Shown: positions 7,984 through 16,747 of the stretch, one piece after another
How the letters are laid out: each line of letters begins with the position of its first letter
Numbering within the stretch: the first letter of the stretch is position 1
Source: CAYVBE01 sp964448935
GTDB lineage: Bacteria > Planctomycetota > Brocadiia > SM23-32
Length of the DNA stretch: 20,572 bases
Direction: 5' to 3'
NCBI GenBank assembly: GCA_964448935.1
Contig: CAYVBE010000057.1
Location: 1-20,572 of the forward strand
Program-made: the position numbers and the translations under genes
The notes under the pieces: generated by a model
Database searches by the model: none
Seen by the model: only the letters and a program-made list of their open reading frames with translations
What the model was told of the DNA's origin: nothing

Positions 7984-10900
7984 TCAGTCTATGGTCTCAA
8001 TCGCTCCGGCGTCGCGTCTGCCGTCGGCCGGCGCCCGCCCGGCGAAGTCCCGCAGCTGCGGCCCGTCGAACTGCCAGGCGTAGAGTTCCTCGATAGTTGT
8101 CCCCGCGTCTTCCAGCGTCCCGCGGCAGACGCGCAGGTAGTCCATGGCGCCGGCAAACGGCTTGCCCGAAGGCCCTTTGCCCACCAGGAAGTCGGCGGTG
8201 TTGGACAGCGAGGCGTCCTGCGCGGGCATCCGGCCGGTCCATCTGCCGTCAGCGCGGCTGCCGTCAACGTATATCGCAATGCCCTCCCGCGCGCTCCGGT
8301 CCGCCTCGGCGATGACGTGATGCCACCGGCCGTCGTTGACCGCCGCGGTCGCGGTTCGGGAGCAGTCCGTCCCGGCCGCCCGCAACGTGAATCGCGGACG
8401 GCCGGCGTCGTCCAGGTCCAGCGCGTAGCCGGCCTGCCCGGACAGCTTGGAGGCCACGACCGTCCCCGCGCTGCCGGGCCGGGTTTTGAAGCAGGCTTCG
8501 ACCAGCAGGTTGGTCGTGTCTATGTCCACCGTGCGCCGCCTCTCGCCGGGGTAGACGGAAGACTCCTTCACCAGCTTGCCGTCGCTGTTGATGTCGTAGC
8601 TTCGCCCGTAGTCGCTCTTCAACTCCTCGTCCGGCAGAACGCAGTAAGTGTCCCGGCCATCGAAGACCAGGGCGCCCTCGGTCCAGTCCTCCAGCGGACC
8701 CTCCTGGTGGCTCTCCGAGGCGGCGCCGTGGATCGTCAGGTTGTTCCACGGGACCTCCCCGTACATGTTGCGGCTGAGGTATTCGTCGGTCATGTAGAAG
8801 TTCTCGCCGATGACGAGCCCGGGGTCCGCCGGATGCCGGCAGAAGTTCCACTCCCCGACCGTCGCGTAGAGGCTCCAGGGCACGAAAAAGCGCACGCCCC
8901 GGTCCTCCGCAACGGAGCCCTTCTTCAGGCGATAGTCGTGATTCCCCGGACCGCGCAGCGGCAGTTCTTCCGCCATCCAGCCGGCCTCACCGCAGCGCAT
9001 CTTGAGGGCCTTCATCTTCTCCTCGAAGTCATCCAGGGTCACGGTCCGCCCGCCGGTCCACTGGCCGCTGCCGACCAGGTCCGGCCAGCAGTCCTCCGTC
9101 AGCCCGTGGTAGACGTTGCGGGCGTAGGCCAGGCTGGACAGCTCCTTCGGGGTGGTCTTGATCTCGCCGAAGGACCCGCCCAGGTCGCTGCTGGCCCGGA
9201 TGTACGTGCCGCCGATGTCCGCCAGCACGTTGCCCATCAGGGAATCGCGCGAGTGCCCCCTGCCCGCCACGTGGTAGCCGACGGCGAACTTGTAGGCGGT
9301 GTTGTTGAAGCGGTGGTTCTGGAAGCCGAGCACGTTGCAGAACGCCGACATGTTCAGGAAGGTATCCTCGTAGTCGCCCGCCCCGGTCGTGCGCCACTCC
9401 TCGGTCATCCGGCTCTGGATGCCCCAGGCGATGTTGTTGAACAGGAAGCTGCGGTACTGGCCGTCGCAGTAATACGCGTGACCCCAGTTGATCCAGTTCC
9501 AGCCTTTGGTCTTGCTGGCGCCGCCGTCGAACCAGGAGTAATTCCGGCGCCCCAGCGCGTTGCCGCTGACGTTGTTGAACACGTAGGCCGGCCCGCCCTG
9601 CCACACCTCGATGCCGCCGTAGTCGTTGCAGGTCAGCAGCGTGTTGGTGACCTTGTTGTGATGGATCAGGATGCGGATGAGGGGCAGCACGCGCAGGTCG
9701 CCGGCGCCTTTGCCGCCGTAGATGTCTATCCCGGCGCCCCCGCAGCGGTCCAGCACGTTGCCCGCTATCTCGGTCTGCCGGATGCCCGTCAGGCCGATGG
9801 TGGGAACCGCGGACTGCCGGGGCCCGTACTGGCGCATGCCGACGTTGTGGATCCGGTTGCGCAGGATGTTGACGCTCCTCAGTTCGCTCACGTGGTCCTG
9901 CGGCGCCGCCCGGCCGGTCACGGGACCGTCGCGGAACCCGATGGCGGTGTCGTCGGTATGCAGGATCTCGCAGTCGCTGATCGTGATATCCTTCATCACA
10001 TCACCGAGCGGCGGCGCGAACAAGTTGTCGTCGTCCTTCGCCTCGTTGGTGGTGAAGTATATCTCGTTGTTCTCGCTCGGCCGCGTGAAGCCGGTCACGG
10101 CGCTGACCAGGTGCTCGAACCGGCAGTTGGCCACGCGAACGTCGCTGCAGGAACCCACCAGGCGGACCGCCGAGGGCAGGGCGGAGACCCTGGGCCATAT
10201 CATGGACGGGTGGGGGCGACGATCGAAGACGCCCCGGGGCGGGTTGATGAAGCTGAAACGCAGCCCCGTAACCTCCACGTCGTGCTGGTGCCGGATGTCC
10301 ACGATGTAGTCGCCCTTCGGAACCTCGATGACCGACCGGTTCGGGTCGCGCTCCTCCGGCAGCCTCAGGTACAGCCTTCCGGCGTGCTCTCCGTCCCTGG
10401 CGTAATAGTACTCGCCCGGTTCGTCGAGGAACTGCGGCAGGTCCTCCAGGTAGAAACGGTTGCCGACCTTGCACCCCGCCGGATAGCCGCAGGGGAAGGC
10501 GTCTATGCCGTGGAACTTGACGTTGTAGTTCTTGACCGGGTTGGGCGCCCTGTGCGGCGTCGCCATGTTGAACCACCATTCGCCCCAGAGCCTGGCGCCT
10601 ACGTAGAACTCGGGATCGGGGTTGGTCAGGTTCTCCTCATCGCAGAGCCAGTAATGCCCCGCGCTCTCGTCGCCGTCCTCTTTCTCCCACAGGGTCTGGT
10701 TGTCCCCTTTCTTGGTCCTTATTTTGGAGGTGATCTGCGCCCACTCGTACATGGGGTCTATGGGGTGGGAGTCCTCCCAGTTGGGCGTGCGCGCGAGGGG
10801 GATTCGGAGGGTCTCGCCGCCGTGTCTCTCCCAGATTGCGCGGGGGATATAGGACCCGTCCAGGTCAATGAACCACACCTTGCCCGGCTCCGGCATCTTC

Positions 10901-11403
10901 GGCGGCGCGTCTTCCGACCCGCACCGTAGCCAGCCGCCCTCGATGCCCACCGAGCCGGCCAGCATCGCCTCGCCCACGCCCCAGGTGGGGTCGCTGGTCA
11001 GGCGGATCGGGTTGCCCGGCTGGCCCGACTGCCGTCCCCTGTCATTGGCCAGCAGCTTGCCGCGGTAGACCGCGCCCCGCTTGAACACGTAGGTGTGGAT
11101 GCCCGTGCACCGGGCGGCTCGGCCCTCCGCGTTCGCGTCCCAGGGGTGGTGCTTCCAGGGCCGGTCCTTCGTCGTACCCGGGTTGGCGTCGTCGCCCGAT
11201 TCGTAGTCAATGTATCGGACGGACTCGCCTTTCTCGTACTCAAAGGACTCGGGCGCCCACTCCAGCCCGCCGTCGGGCAGCACCTTCGCATGGGGCTTCT
11301 GCCACGACCACCGCGCCTCCTCCGCCCCGCGCGCCGCCGGGCACAGCGCAACCGTTAGCATCATCACGACAAACGTTTTTCTCATGGCCGCAGCTTCTTT
11401 CAT
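7984..11403 (-). CDS. Secreted right-handed beta-helix protein with C-terminal LamG-like domain
   Basis: A 1139-residue protein exported by a signal peptide (MRKTFVVMMLTVAL, then ARGA). Two ATGs are possible. The one at 11403 lies 9 bases after the upstream stop; the one at 11385 gives a more standard signal peptide. I use the outer one. Near 66-77 it has DYESGDDANPGT, a common opening of secreted beta-helix proteins. Repeated short Asn/Val/Ile-rich rungs (for example VRVANCRFEHL, ITISDCEILHTDD, NILRNRIHNVG, ILIHHNKVTNT) run from about 400 to 700, consistent with a pectate-lyase-like parallel beta-helix. A concanavalin/LamG-type domain covers about 905-1125 (DGRWHHVIAEADR, IYVDG, FAGAMDYLRV). 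Likely role: binding or cleaving an acidic or substituted polysaccharide outside the cell. No catalytic residues can be assigned, so lyase activity is unproven. Confidence 0.88.
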   Translation of the reverse strand: MKEAAAMRKTFVVMMLTVALCPAARGAEEARWSWQKPHAKVLPDGGLEWAPESFEYEKGESVRYIDYESGDDANPGTTKDRPWKHHPWDANAEGRAARCTGIHTYVFKRGAVYRGKLLANDRGRQSGQPGNPIRLTSDPTWGVGEAMLAGSVGIEGGWLRCGSEDAPPKMPEPGKVWFIDLDGSYIPRAIWERHGGETLRIPLARTPNWEDSHPIDPMYEWAQITSKIRTKKGDNQTLWEKEDGDESAGHYWLCDEENLTNPDPEFYVGARLWGEWWFNMATPHRAPNPVKNYNVKFHGIDAFPCGYPAGCKVGNRFYLEDLPQFLDEPGEYYYARDGEHAGRLYLRLPEERDPNRSVIEVPKGDYIVDIRHQHDVEVTGLRFSFINPPRGVFDRRPHPSMIWPRVSALPSAVRLVGSCSDVRVANCRFEHLVSAVTGFTRPSENNEIYFTTNEAKDDDNLFAPPLGDVMKDITISDCEILHTDDTAIGFRDGPVTGRAAPQDHVSELRSVNILRNRIHNVGMRQYGPRQSAVPTIGLTGIRQTEIAGNVLDRCGGAGIDIYGGKGAGDLRVLPLIRILIHHNKVTNTLLTCNDYGGIEVWQGGPAYVFNNVSGNALGRRNYSWFDGGASKTKGWNWINWGHAYYCDGQYRSFLFNNIAWGIQSRMTEEWRTTGAGDYEDTFLNMSAFCNVLGFQNHRFNNTAYKFAVGYHVAGRGHSRDSLMGNVLADIGGTYIRASSDLGGSFGEIKTTPKELSSLAYARNVYHGLTEDCWPDLVGSGQWTGGRTVTLDDFEEKMKALKMRCGEAGWMAEELPLRGPGNHDYRLKKGSVAEDRGVRFFVPWSLYATVGEWNFCRHPADPGLVIGENFYMTDEYLSRNMYGEVPWNNLTIHGAASESHQEGPLEDWTEGALVFDGRDTYCVLPDEELKSDYGRSYDINSDGKLVKESSVYPGERRRTVDIDTTNLLVEACFKTRPGSAGTVVASKLSGQAGYALDLDDAGRPRFTLRAAGTDCSRTATAAVNDGRWHHVIAEADRSAREGIAIYVDGSRADGRWTGRMPAQDASLSNTADFLVGKGPSGKPFAGAMDYLRVCRGTLEDAGTTIEELYAWQFDGPQLRDFAGRAPADGRRDAGAIETID

Positions 11404-11412
11404 TTGAAGTAT

Positions 11413-14400
11413 CTACTCCGTGTTCCCGACATCGTCTTCCGCCAGTGCGAACAGTTTGCCATCACTGTTGGCCACATACAACGTGCCGTCGCTGATCCAG
11501 GGGTCCGCCTTGACCCCGGCGCCGGTGTCGAAGCTCCAGAGTTTTCGCCCGTCGGCGGCGTCCAGCGCCCAGACCCGCCCGTCGTCGCATCCCACGTAGA
11601 CCACCGCCTCAAGGCTCTCCGGCGATTCAGTGCTGATCGAGGGCGCGCTGCGCACCCTGGCGCCCAGTTTCGTGCGCCACAGGCGCTTGCCCGAAAGCGC
11701 GTCGTAGGCGTAAGCGTAGCCCGCCTGGTTGGCGAAAAACGCCGCGTCGTTCCACAACGCCATGGTGTTCTCGCTGCCGGCGCCGGCCGACTCGTCGGAT
11801 TTCAGCGTGTCCCCCTCGATGGGGGTGTAGAAGATCGGCACCCCGGAGCGGAAATCGGCGGCTCCGAAGCCCTGCCCGACCAGGAACAGCCGGCCGTCGC
11901 CCACCACGGGCGTGTTGTAGCCGGAGTGCCAGCCTGGAGAGCCGACCTCGCGGCGCGCCCCGGTGCGCAGGTCCAACATGCTGCCGGCCACGTGATTGGC
12001 CATGAAGAGCTTGCCCTCGGCGAAGGCGAAGGACTGCCAGGAGCCCCAGAACTCGTTTCGGTAAACGTTCAGAACCTGGCCGGTCTCCTGGTGAAGGGCG
12101 AGCAGCCCTCCGTCCTGCGTGTATGAGTCTATATAGACGAATACGGCCCCGTAGACGGGCACGGGCGAGCCGGTCGCCAACCAGGCCCCGCGCACGGTCG
12201 TCTTCCACTTCGGCCGCCCGGTCCGCACGTCCAGGGCGTAGACGTATCCCGCCTTGTCGCCGGTGTAGAGTATGCCGTCCTTGATGGTGGGGCCGGGCGG
12301 GCGGATGTTTCCCTTTCGCCAGTCTTTGCTATCCGTGACGGGCCCACCCGAGGTCTTATAGCGCCAGAGTTCCTCCCCGCTCCCGCAATCCACCGCGTAG
12401 ATGAATCCGTCCTCGCTGAAGACGTAGACCTTGCCCCGCGTGGCGACGGGCTGGCCCCAGATGTCGCCGCCGGTCTGGAAGGTCCATTTGACCACCGGAT
12501 CGCGGCGGATGCCGGGCGAGTAGTGCACACCGGTCCGCTGGAGGTTGGCACGGTGGGTGGAACCCTGAAGCGGGGTCACGGGCTCCTGCAGGTTTACGTC
12601 GAGCACCTGGATGTTGTCGGGCATCTCCGAGCCGCTCTTGCGGTGGGTGCGTTCCTCGCAGCGGACGGGGCGGAAACCGATCTCCGGGTAGCCCTTGGTG
12701 CTGAAGCAGCGCACGGTCTTGCCGTAGCCGTCCGGCGCGAAGGCCCGCCACCAGTGGTTCGAGTAGCGGAAAGAGCCGCCGCGCACCACGTGGTGCAGCT
12801 TTTCCCCGCGCCACTCGGCCTCGCCTTTGGGGTTCCAGGTCTCGTGGAACTGCTGCTTCTTGCCGCCCGCGTCCTGTCCCCAGCAGTACTCGAACACGTT
12901 GCCCATCATGTCGTGCAGGCCCAGGCCGTTGGGCCTCAGCAGCCCGACGGGATGAGTCTTGCCCCCGCTGTTCTCCGCGGACCAGACGTATTCGCCCTCC
13001 ACGTCGAACTCGTCGCCCCAATACCATTTCGTCTTCGTTCCCGCCTTGGAGGCCACGATCCACTCGGCCATCGTGGGCAGCCGGTAGCCGTCGGTGGACC
13101 AGTCCACGGTGCACTGCCAGTTGCTGAGCTTGTCGAGCTTGCTGAATACCTGGAAGTCAAGGGGCGCGAACTGCGGCTCCTTGTACTTGTCCGGCAGGTG
13201 GGTCCAGACCCGGCGGTACTCGTGCGCGCTGCGGATGGCATTTGCGCCTTCCGGGCCGTAGTAGCAGGGCTTGCGCCCCTCCATCTCGCTCAGGGCGTTG
13301 CACCACACGATGGCGTCGAAGCGGTTGACGTCCGTGACCGGTTCGTCGGGCCCGTGGACGTGCGCGCCCGTCTCCCGGTCCATGCTGCCCATGTCGCCGT
13401 CCTTGTTGAACTTGTAGCCCATCCCCACCGCCCAGTCGTAGACCCGTTTCCACTTCGCGTAGGACACCTCGTGCTTCGCTATGTAGAAGGGGGAGGTGTA
13501 TATCTTTGCGGTGTCCCAGCGAATGTAGTTGGACTCCGGCACCTCCACCAGGCCCAGCACCGTCTCGCCTTCGGGCAGCCGGTCCAGGTCCTCGCCTCTG
13601 GTCATGTCCCCTTTCTTAAAGGCCCACGCGGGCGGATCGCCGGCCGGGTCGGCCTCGACGTCGGCCGCCAGGGGCGGGCGGGCACCCGTGATGCCCCGCA
13701 CCACGCGGAAGCCGATGTTGTAGTTGCCCGAGTGCGGCTCGTCGCCGTAAGGGGAGGCAGAGACCGTCATCGGGTCGGCCGGATAGTTGAAATCACCGCC
13801 CAGCACGACGTGTCGGCCGCGGTAGCCGACGTTCTCCTCTTCCTGATAGGACTCGCCGGCATCCCACACAAACTCCCACACGTTCCCGCGCATGTCGTAG
13901 ACGCCGTTCCCGTTCGGGTCCGCGCTGCCCACCGGGTGGGTGGTCCCGCCGCTGTTCTCGCCGACCCATCCGGACCCCGCAGCCCCCGCGGCGGCGCTCC
14001 ATTCCGCGACGGTCGGCAGGCGGTATCCGCCGGCGTCCCATTTGACGTAGACCCGGGGCACGTACCAGTCGTTCCTCTGCCTCATCCGCCTTTCCAGGAC
14101 GCGCCGGAACACGCTGTCGTGGTTGGGAGTGAAATAGTAGCACGGCTCCCGCCCCTCGTATTCGGACAGCATGTTGCACCAGGCCACCGCGTCCAGCCAC
14201 GTGATGTCGGTGACCGGCTCGTGCCCGCCGTGCTCCTTCAGGTCCTCGCCGGGCGGAACGTAGTCCATGCTGCCCATGTCGCCGTCACGGTCGGTCATGT
14301 AGGGGTAGTATTCTTCGATACCGTACATCTGCGCGAGGGCCGGGCGGCGCACCTTCTTCCAGAGCACATACGGTATCTCGCACCTGCTGACGTAGAAGGG

Positions 14401-15432
14401 CGGAACGTCCCCTCCCTCGACGCGGGCCATGTCCAGGTTCTCGCTGGGGCGTTCCGGCCGGTGCACGGTGGCGTAGAGCTCGAAGGCGTATGTCTTGGCG
14501 GACTGGCCTACCGTGGACCACTCGTGCTTGGCCACGTAGTAGCCTGCCGCGCGGATGTCCCGAAACTGCCGCTTCTTAAAGACCGCCTCCTCCCGCTCGA
14601 ACACGATGTCGTAGGGAGCCTCGGGGTGATATTCGGCCCAGCGCGTCTGGTTCGGGCGCACGTTGAAAACGACCCCCTCCCGGCTGTCCCGGAAGGCCTG
14701 CCGGGCCTCCGCATTCCCGAAGTCGTATTCCGAGATGTAAAACCGACCGGGGCCCGACGGGTCGGACGGGTCCGCCTCCACCAGCACGAACCGCGCGCCG
14801 TCCATGCCGCCCCAGTAACGCATGACGTGCACGGCCAGAAGGCTGTCGTCGTCAATCGAGACGCGGTGGGCGCCGCCGCCCTTGAGGAAGTCCTCCTTCT
14901 TCCACAGAAAGACGTGGTAGTTGCGGTGAAGCTCCCGGGTGGCGTTGGTATGCACCGACAGGTTGTCGCCGTCCGGGGTCTCGTGGACGTTGATCATCAG
15001 CTCGGAAAAACCGCTCCGGCCGTTGTTGTCGGTAAAGAAGCCCGTGACCCCGCCGTAGAAGGTGGCGTTGCTCCCCTCGGAGTCCCACCACGGCTCCGGG
15101 GGATTCATGGGGTTTTCCATGCTGAAGGTCAGGTAGAAGATGCAATCCCCCTCGCTGTCGCCGTCTCCGTCCACGTCCACGCCGGTGATCTTGTTCCTGG
15201 AGTCGGGGCCCTGCCGGTCCGGAGCGTTGCGGAAATACTCCCCGCCGACGTGCCAGACGTAGTCGTCGCCGTAATCCACCACGCGCACGCCCCGCGCGGG
15301 CTGCGCCCTCGCCCCGGCCGGAGCCGGCTTTGCCGCCCAGACGGGGGACGTGTCCTGACCGCCCGCCCAGCCCGTCCACAGAAGGACGGCCGGAAGCAGA
15401 ACGGCCCATGCTTTTTGCGTTAGCTGCCGAAT
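11413..15432 (-). CDS. Secreted protein: novel N-terminal domain, two FGE-sulfatase-fold domains, PQQ-type propeller
   Basis: About 1339 residues. The frame is open from a TAG at 15447. The best start is an ATT at 15432, which gives a clean signal peptide (AVLLPAVLLWTGWAGG) behind a GAGTGAG-like ribosome site; a plain GTG exists at 15288 but would lose the signal. Layout: novel domain ~49-300 with a DVDGDGD loop, paralogous to the gene at 905-1; FGE-fold domain 1 ~335-580 (GYRLPTVAEW, MRGNVWEF, GFRVV); FGE-fold domain 2 ~625-925 (GYRLPTMAEW, MMGNVFEY, VVRGGSF, GFRPV); then at least five PQQ/WD-like blades from ~950 (pattern YALD..TG...W). Neither FGE domain has the paired active-site cysteines of sulfatase-activating FGEs, so a binding or structural role is more likely. 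It follows the regulator by 25 bases and precedes the beta-helix gene by 9. Confidence 0.85.
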   Translation of the reverse strand: MRQLTQKAWAVLLPAVLLWTGWAGGQDTSPVWAAKPAPAGARAQPARGVRVVDYGDDYVWHVGGEYFRNAPDRQGPDSRNKITGVDVDGDGDSEGDCIFYLTFSMENPMNPPEPWWDSEGSNATFYGGVTGFFTDNNGRSGFSELMINVHETPDGDNLSVHTNATRELHRNYHVFLWKKEDFLKGGGAHRVSIDDDSLLAVHVMRYWGGMDGARFVLVEADPSDPSGPGRFYISEYDFGNAEARQAFRDSREGVVFNVRPNQTRWAEYHPEAPYDIVFEREEAVFKKRQFRDIRAAGYYVAKHEWSTVGQSAKTYAFELYATVHRPERPSENLDMARVEGGDVPPFYVSRCEIPYVLWKKVRRPALAQMYGIEEYYPYMTDRDGDMGSMDYVPPGEDLKEHGGHEPVTDITWLDAVAWCNMLSEYEGREPCYYFTPNHDSVFRRVLERRMRQRNDWYVPRVYVKWDAGGYRLPTVAEWSAAAGAAGSGWVGENSGGTTHPVGSADPNGNGVYDMRGNVWEFVWDAGESYQEEENVGYRGRHVVLGGDFNYPADPMTVSASPYGDEPHSGNYNIGFRVVRGITGARPPLAADVEADPAGDPPAWAFKKGDMTRGEDLDRLPEGETVLGLVEVPESNYIRWDTAKIYTSPFYIAKHEVSYAKWKRVYDWAVGMGYKFNKDGDMGSMDRETGAHVHGPDEPVTDVNRFDAIVWCNALSEMEGRKPCYYGPEGANAIRSAHEYRRVWTHLPDKYKEPQFAPLDFQVFSKLDKLSNWQCTVDWSTDGYRLPTMAEWIVASKAGTKTKWYWGDEFDVEGEYVWSAENSGGKTHPVGLLRPNGLGLHDMMGNVFEYCWGQDAGGKKQQFHETWNPKGEAEWRGEKLHHVVRGGSFRYSNHWWRAFAPDGYGKTVRCFSTKGYPEIGFRPVRCEERTHRKSGSEMPDNIQVLDVNLQEPVTPLQGSTHRANLQRTGVHYSPGIRRDPVVKWTFQTGGDIWGQPVATRGKVYVFSEDGFIYAVDCGSGEELWRYKTSGGPVTDSKDWRKGNIRPPGPTIKDGILYTGDKAGYVYALDVRTGRPKWKTTVRGAWLATGSPVPVYGAVFVYIDSYTQDGGLLALHQETGQVLNVYRNEFWGSWQSFAFAEGKLFMANHVAGSMLDLRTGARREVGSPGWHSGYNTPVVGDGRLFLVGQGFGAADFRSGVPIFYTPIEGDTLKSDESAGAGSENTMALWNDAAFFANQAGYAYAYDALSGKRLWRTKLGARVRSAPSISTESPESLEAVVYVGCDDGRVWALDAADGRKLWSFDTGAGVKADPWISDGTLYVANSDGKLFALAEDDVGNTE

Positions 15433-15457
15433 GTCGGTCTCACTCTAAATCGCTTGT

Positions 15458-16582
15458 TCAGGTACTGATGGTCGTGGAACTCCAGTCCCGGGTGCGCCGG
15501 TAGGTGACGAATTTCGCCCGCAGCAGCGTCAGATGCGCCCGGCTGGTGTCGCCGCCCATACGGCTCAGCAGGCGGTTGGCGCCCACTTCGCCCAATTGCT
15601 CGGAGGGGTTCTCCAGGGCCAGGTACGTATCCACGTTATGCTCGCGCAGCACCTGGTCCGAGTACATCGGCGCGAAACCCATGATGAGGATATCCTCAGG
15701 CACCCGGAAGCCGCGCTCCACCAGAAGGGGAAGCAGGCCGTTGGCCAGCGGAGCCGCGGTGCAGATGATCGCCGTCGGCCGCCGGCCCTGCCCCTCCAGA
15801 CGCGAGAGCCACTCCACGACCCGGTGCCGGGCTTCGGGATACTGGAGGACATTCTCCGGCAGGTTCAGAACGGCGGGCCGCAGGTCGTGCCGCAGCATGG
15901 CCGCCCGGTAGCCGGATTCCCGTCTGATGAAGCCCGGATCGTTCTTCGTCAACACGTCGGCGGACAGGAAACCGACCCGCCGGTGTCCTTCGCCGATGAG
16001 GTAAGCGGTGAGAAGCTCGAAACTGAACGCGTTATCCACGCTCACACAGTCGTAGGATTCGTGTACCTCGTGGCCGATGCAGACGACCGGGATCTCGTGC
16101 TCCTCCGCCCGCCGCAGGAATGATTCCGACAGGGGCACGCCGCTGCGGCACAGAATCCCCTGCAGACTTTCCAGGGGCAGGTCTTGGGTCCCCTCGGCCC
16201 GGATGGCGCGGCGAAACCAGCGCGTCGCCAGGCCTTCTTCGTCAAAACGCCTCCGCGCCGCGCCGAAGATGACTTCGCCCTCCGGGTCGTACGAATAGAC
16301 CAGCCCCACCACGCGTCCGCCCTCGGCGGCTCCGTCGGGACCGTTCCATATCACCTCCCAGCCCTTCCCCGGCCGGGAGGCTACCCATCCCTCTTCGGCA
16401 AGCTGCTTCAGCGCCCGCCGCACGGTGACCCGGCTGACATCGTGCATCTCGCACAGGGCGTTCTCACTGGGCAGAAACGGGGGATCGGCGTACTGGTCGC
16501 TCAGGATGCGGCTTCGCACGTCTGCGCAGACCCGATCCGTCAGCGAACCGCCGCCCTGTGGAGTTGCCGAACTGCCGCTCAC
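15458..16582 (-). CDS. GntR-type winged-helix regulator with LacI/GalR-type sugar-binding domain (AraR-like)
   Basis: A 374-residue transcription factor. I chose the GTG at 16582 because AAGGGG lies 7 bases upstream and the earlier ATG at 16645 sits inside the predicted promoter. Residues ~14-77 form a GntR winged helix-turn-helix (LPSENALCEMHDVSRVTVRR, then GKG in the wing). From ~90 to the end is a periplasmic-binding-protein-like effector domain of LacI/GalR type (VVGLVYSYD; HRRVGFLSAD; PTAIICTAAPLANGLL; EDILIMGFAP). This pairing is that of arabinose repressor AraR and relatives, which release DNA on binding a sugar. The sugar here is unknown. As first gene of the unit it probably controls itself, the secreted proteins and possibly the Bat genes downstream. 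The adjacent hydrolase and esterase genes are also plausible targets. Confidence 0.92.
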   Translation of the reverse strand: MSGSSATPQGGGSLTDRVCADVRSRILSDQYADPPFLPSENALCEMHDVSRVTVRRALKQLAEEGWVASRPGKGWEVIWNGPDGAAEGGRVVGLVYSYDPEGEVIFGAARRRFDEEGLATRWFRRAIRAEGTQDLPLESLQGILCRSGVPLSESFLRRAEEHEIPVVCIGHEVHESYDCVSVDNAFSFELLTAYLIGEGHRRVGFLSADVLTKNDPGFIRRESGYRAAMLRHDLRPAVLNLPENVLQYPEARHRVVEWLSRLEGQGRRPTAIICTAAPLANGLLPLLVERGFRVPEDILIMGFAPMYSDQVLREHNVDTYLALENPSEQLGEVGANRLLSRMGGDTSRAHLTLLRAKFVTYRRTRDWSSTTIST

Positions 16583-16589
16583 AGGCAAT

Positions 16590-16595
16590 CCCCTT
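16590..16595 (-). promoter_or_regulatory. Ribosome binding site deciding the regulator start
   Basis: AAGGGG stands 7 bases before the GTG at 16582. The upstream in-frame ATGs at 16645 and 16633 lack such a site and fall within or at the predicted promoter. The GTG is therefore preferred. Confidence 0.6.
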
Positions 16596-16630
16596 CGTTC
16601 CCAAATCCTTTCCACACCTACCCAATCGCC

Positions 16631-16646
16631 CATAACATGTATCATG
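16631..16646. promoter_or_regulatory. Imperfect inverted repeat overlapping the -10 box
   Basis: A 16-bp imperfect palindrome (CATGATACATGTTATG on the minus strand) has 5 of 8 pairs complementary and covers the predicted -10 box. A GntR/LacI-type regulator bound here would block its own promoter. The symmetry is modest, so it may be chance. Confidence 0.25.
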
Positions 16647-16664
16647 CCAGGCGTCCCGTGTCAA
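16636..16664 (-). promoter_or_regulatory. Sigma70-like promoter for the regulator and downstream genes
   Basis: On the minus strand there is a perfect TTGACA -35 box (16664-16659). A 17-base spacer follows, then a TACATG -10 box (16641-16636) preceded by an extended-minus-10 TG. Transcription would start near 16629, about 45 bases before the GTG at 16582. The -10 box is weak (3 of 6), compensated by the perfect -35 and the TG. This is a prediction from sequence only. Confidence 0.55.
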
Positions 16665-16729
16665 AGCGCGCAACACGCACAAAGTCGCCATAATGTCCGC
16701 AAAATGGCCCTGGAACATTTGCAGAAAGA

Positions 16730-16747
16730 TGTAACACCTGTACTACA
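16730..16747. promoter_or_regulatory. Imperfect inverted repeat, candidate operator
   Basis: An 18-bp repeat, TGTAGTACAGGTGTTACA on the minus strand, has 6 of 9 pairs complementary and perfect TGTA/TACA ends. It lies about 65 bp upstream of the -35 box. Its size and ends suit a dimeric GntR-family regulator, and together with the site at 16631 it could allow looping. Speculative. Confidence 0.3.

Noticed and set aside
7879..10929. 1016-residue open frame on the plus strand
   Set aside because: Antisense to the beta-helix/LamG gene; low-complexity Val/Ala/Pro/Arg composition and no domain motifs.
12523..15423. 966-residue open frame on the plus strand
   Set aside because: Antisense shadow of the FGE/PQQ gene, with the same compositional bias.
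11413..15432. Catalytic sulfatase-activating (formylglycine-generating) enzyme
   Set aside because: The fold signatures are present, but the paired active-site cysteines are missing in both domains.
16580..16645. ATG at 16645 as the regulator start
   Set aside because: It falls within the predicted promoter and has no ribosome site. The GTG at 16582 has AAGGGG at 7-base spacing.
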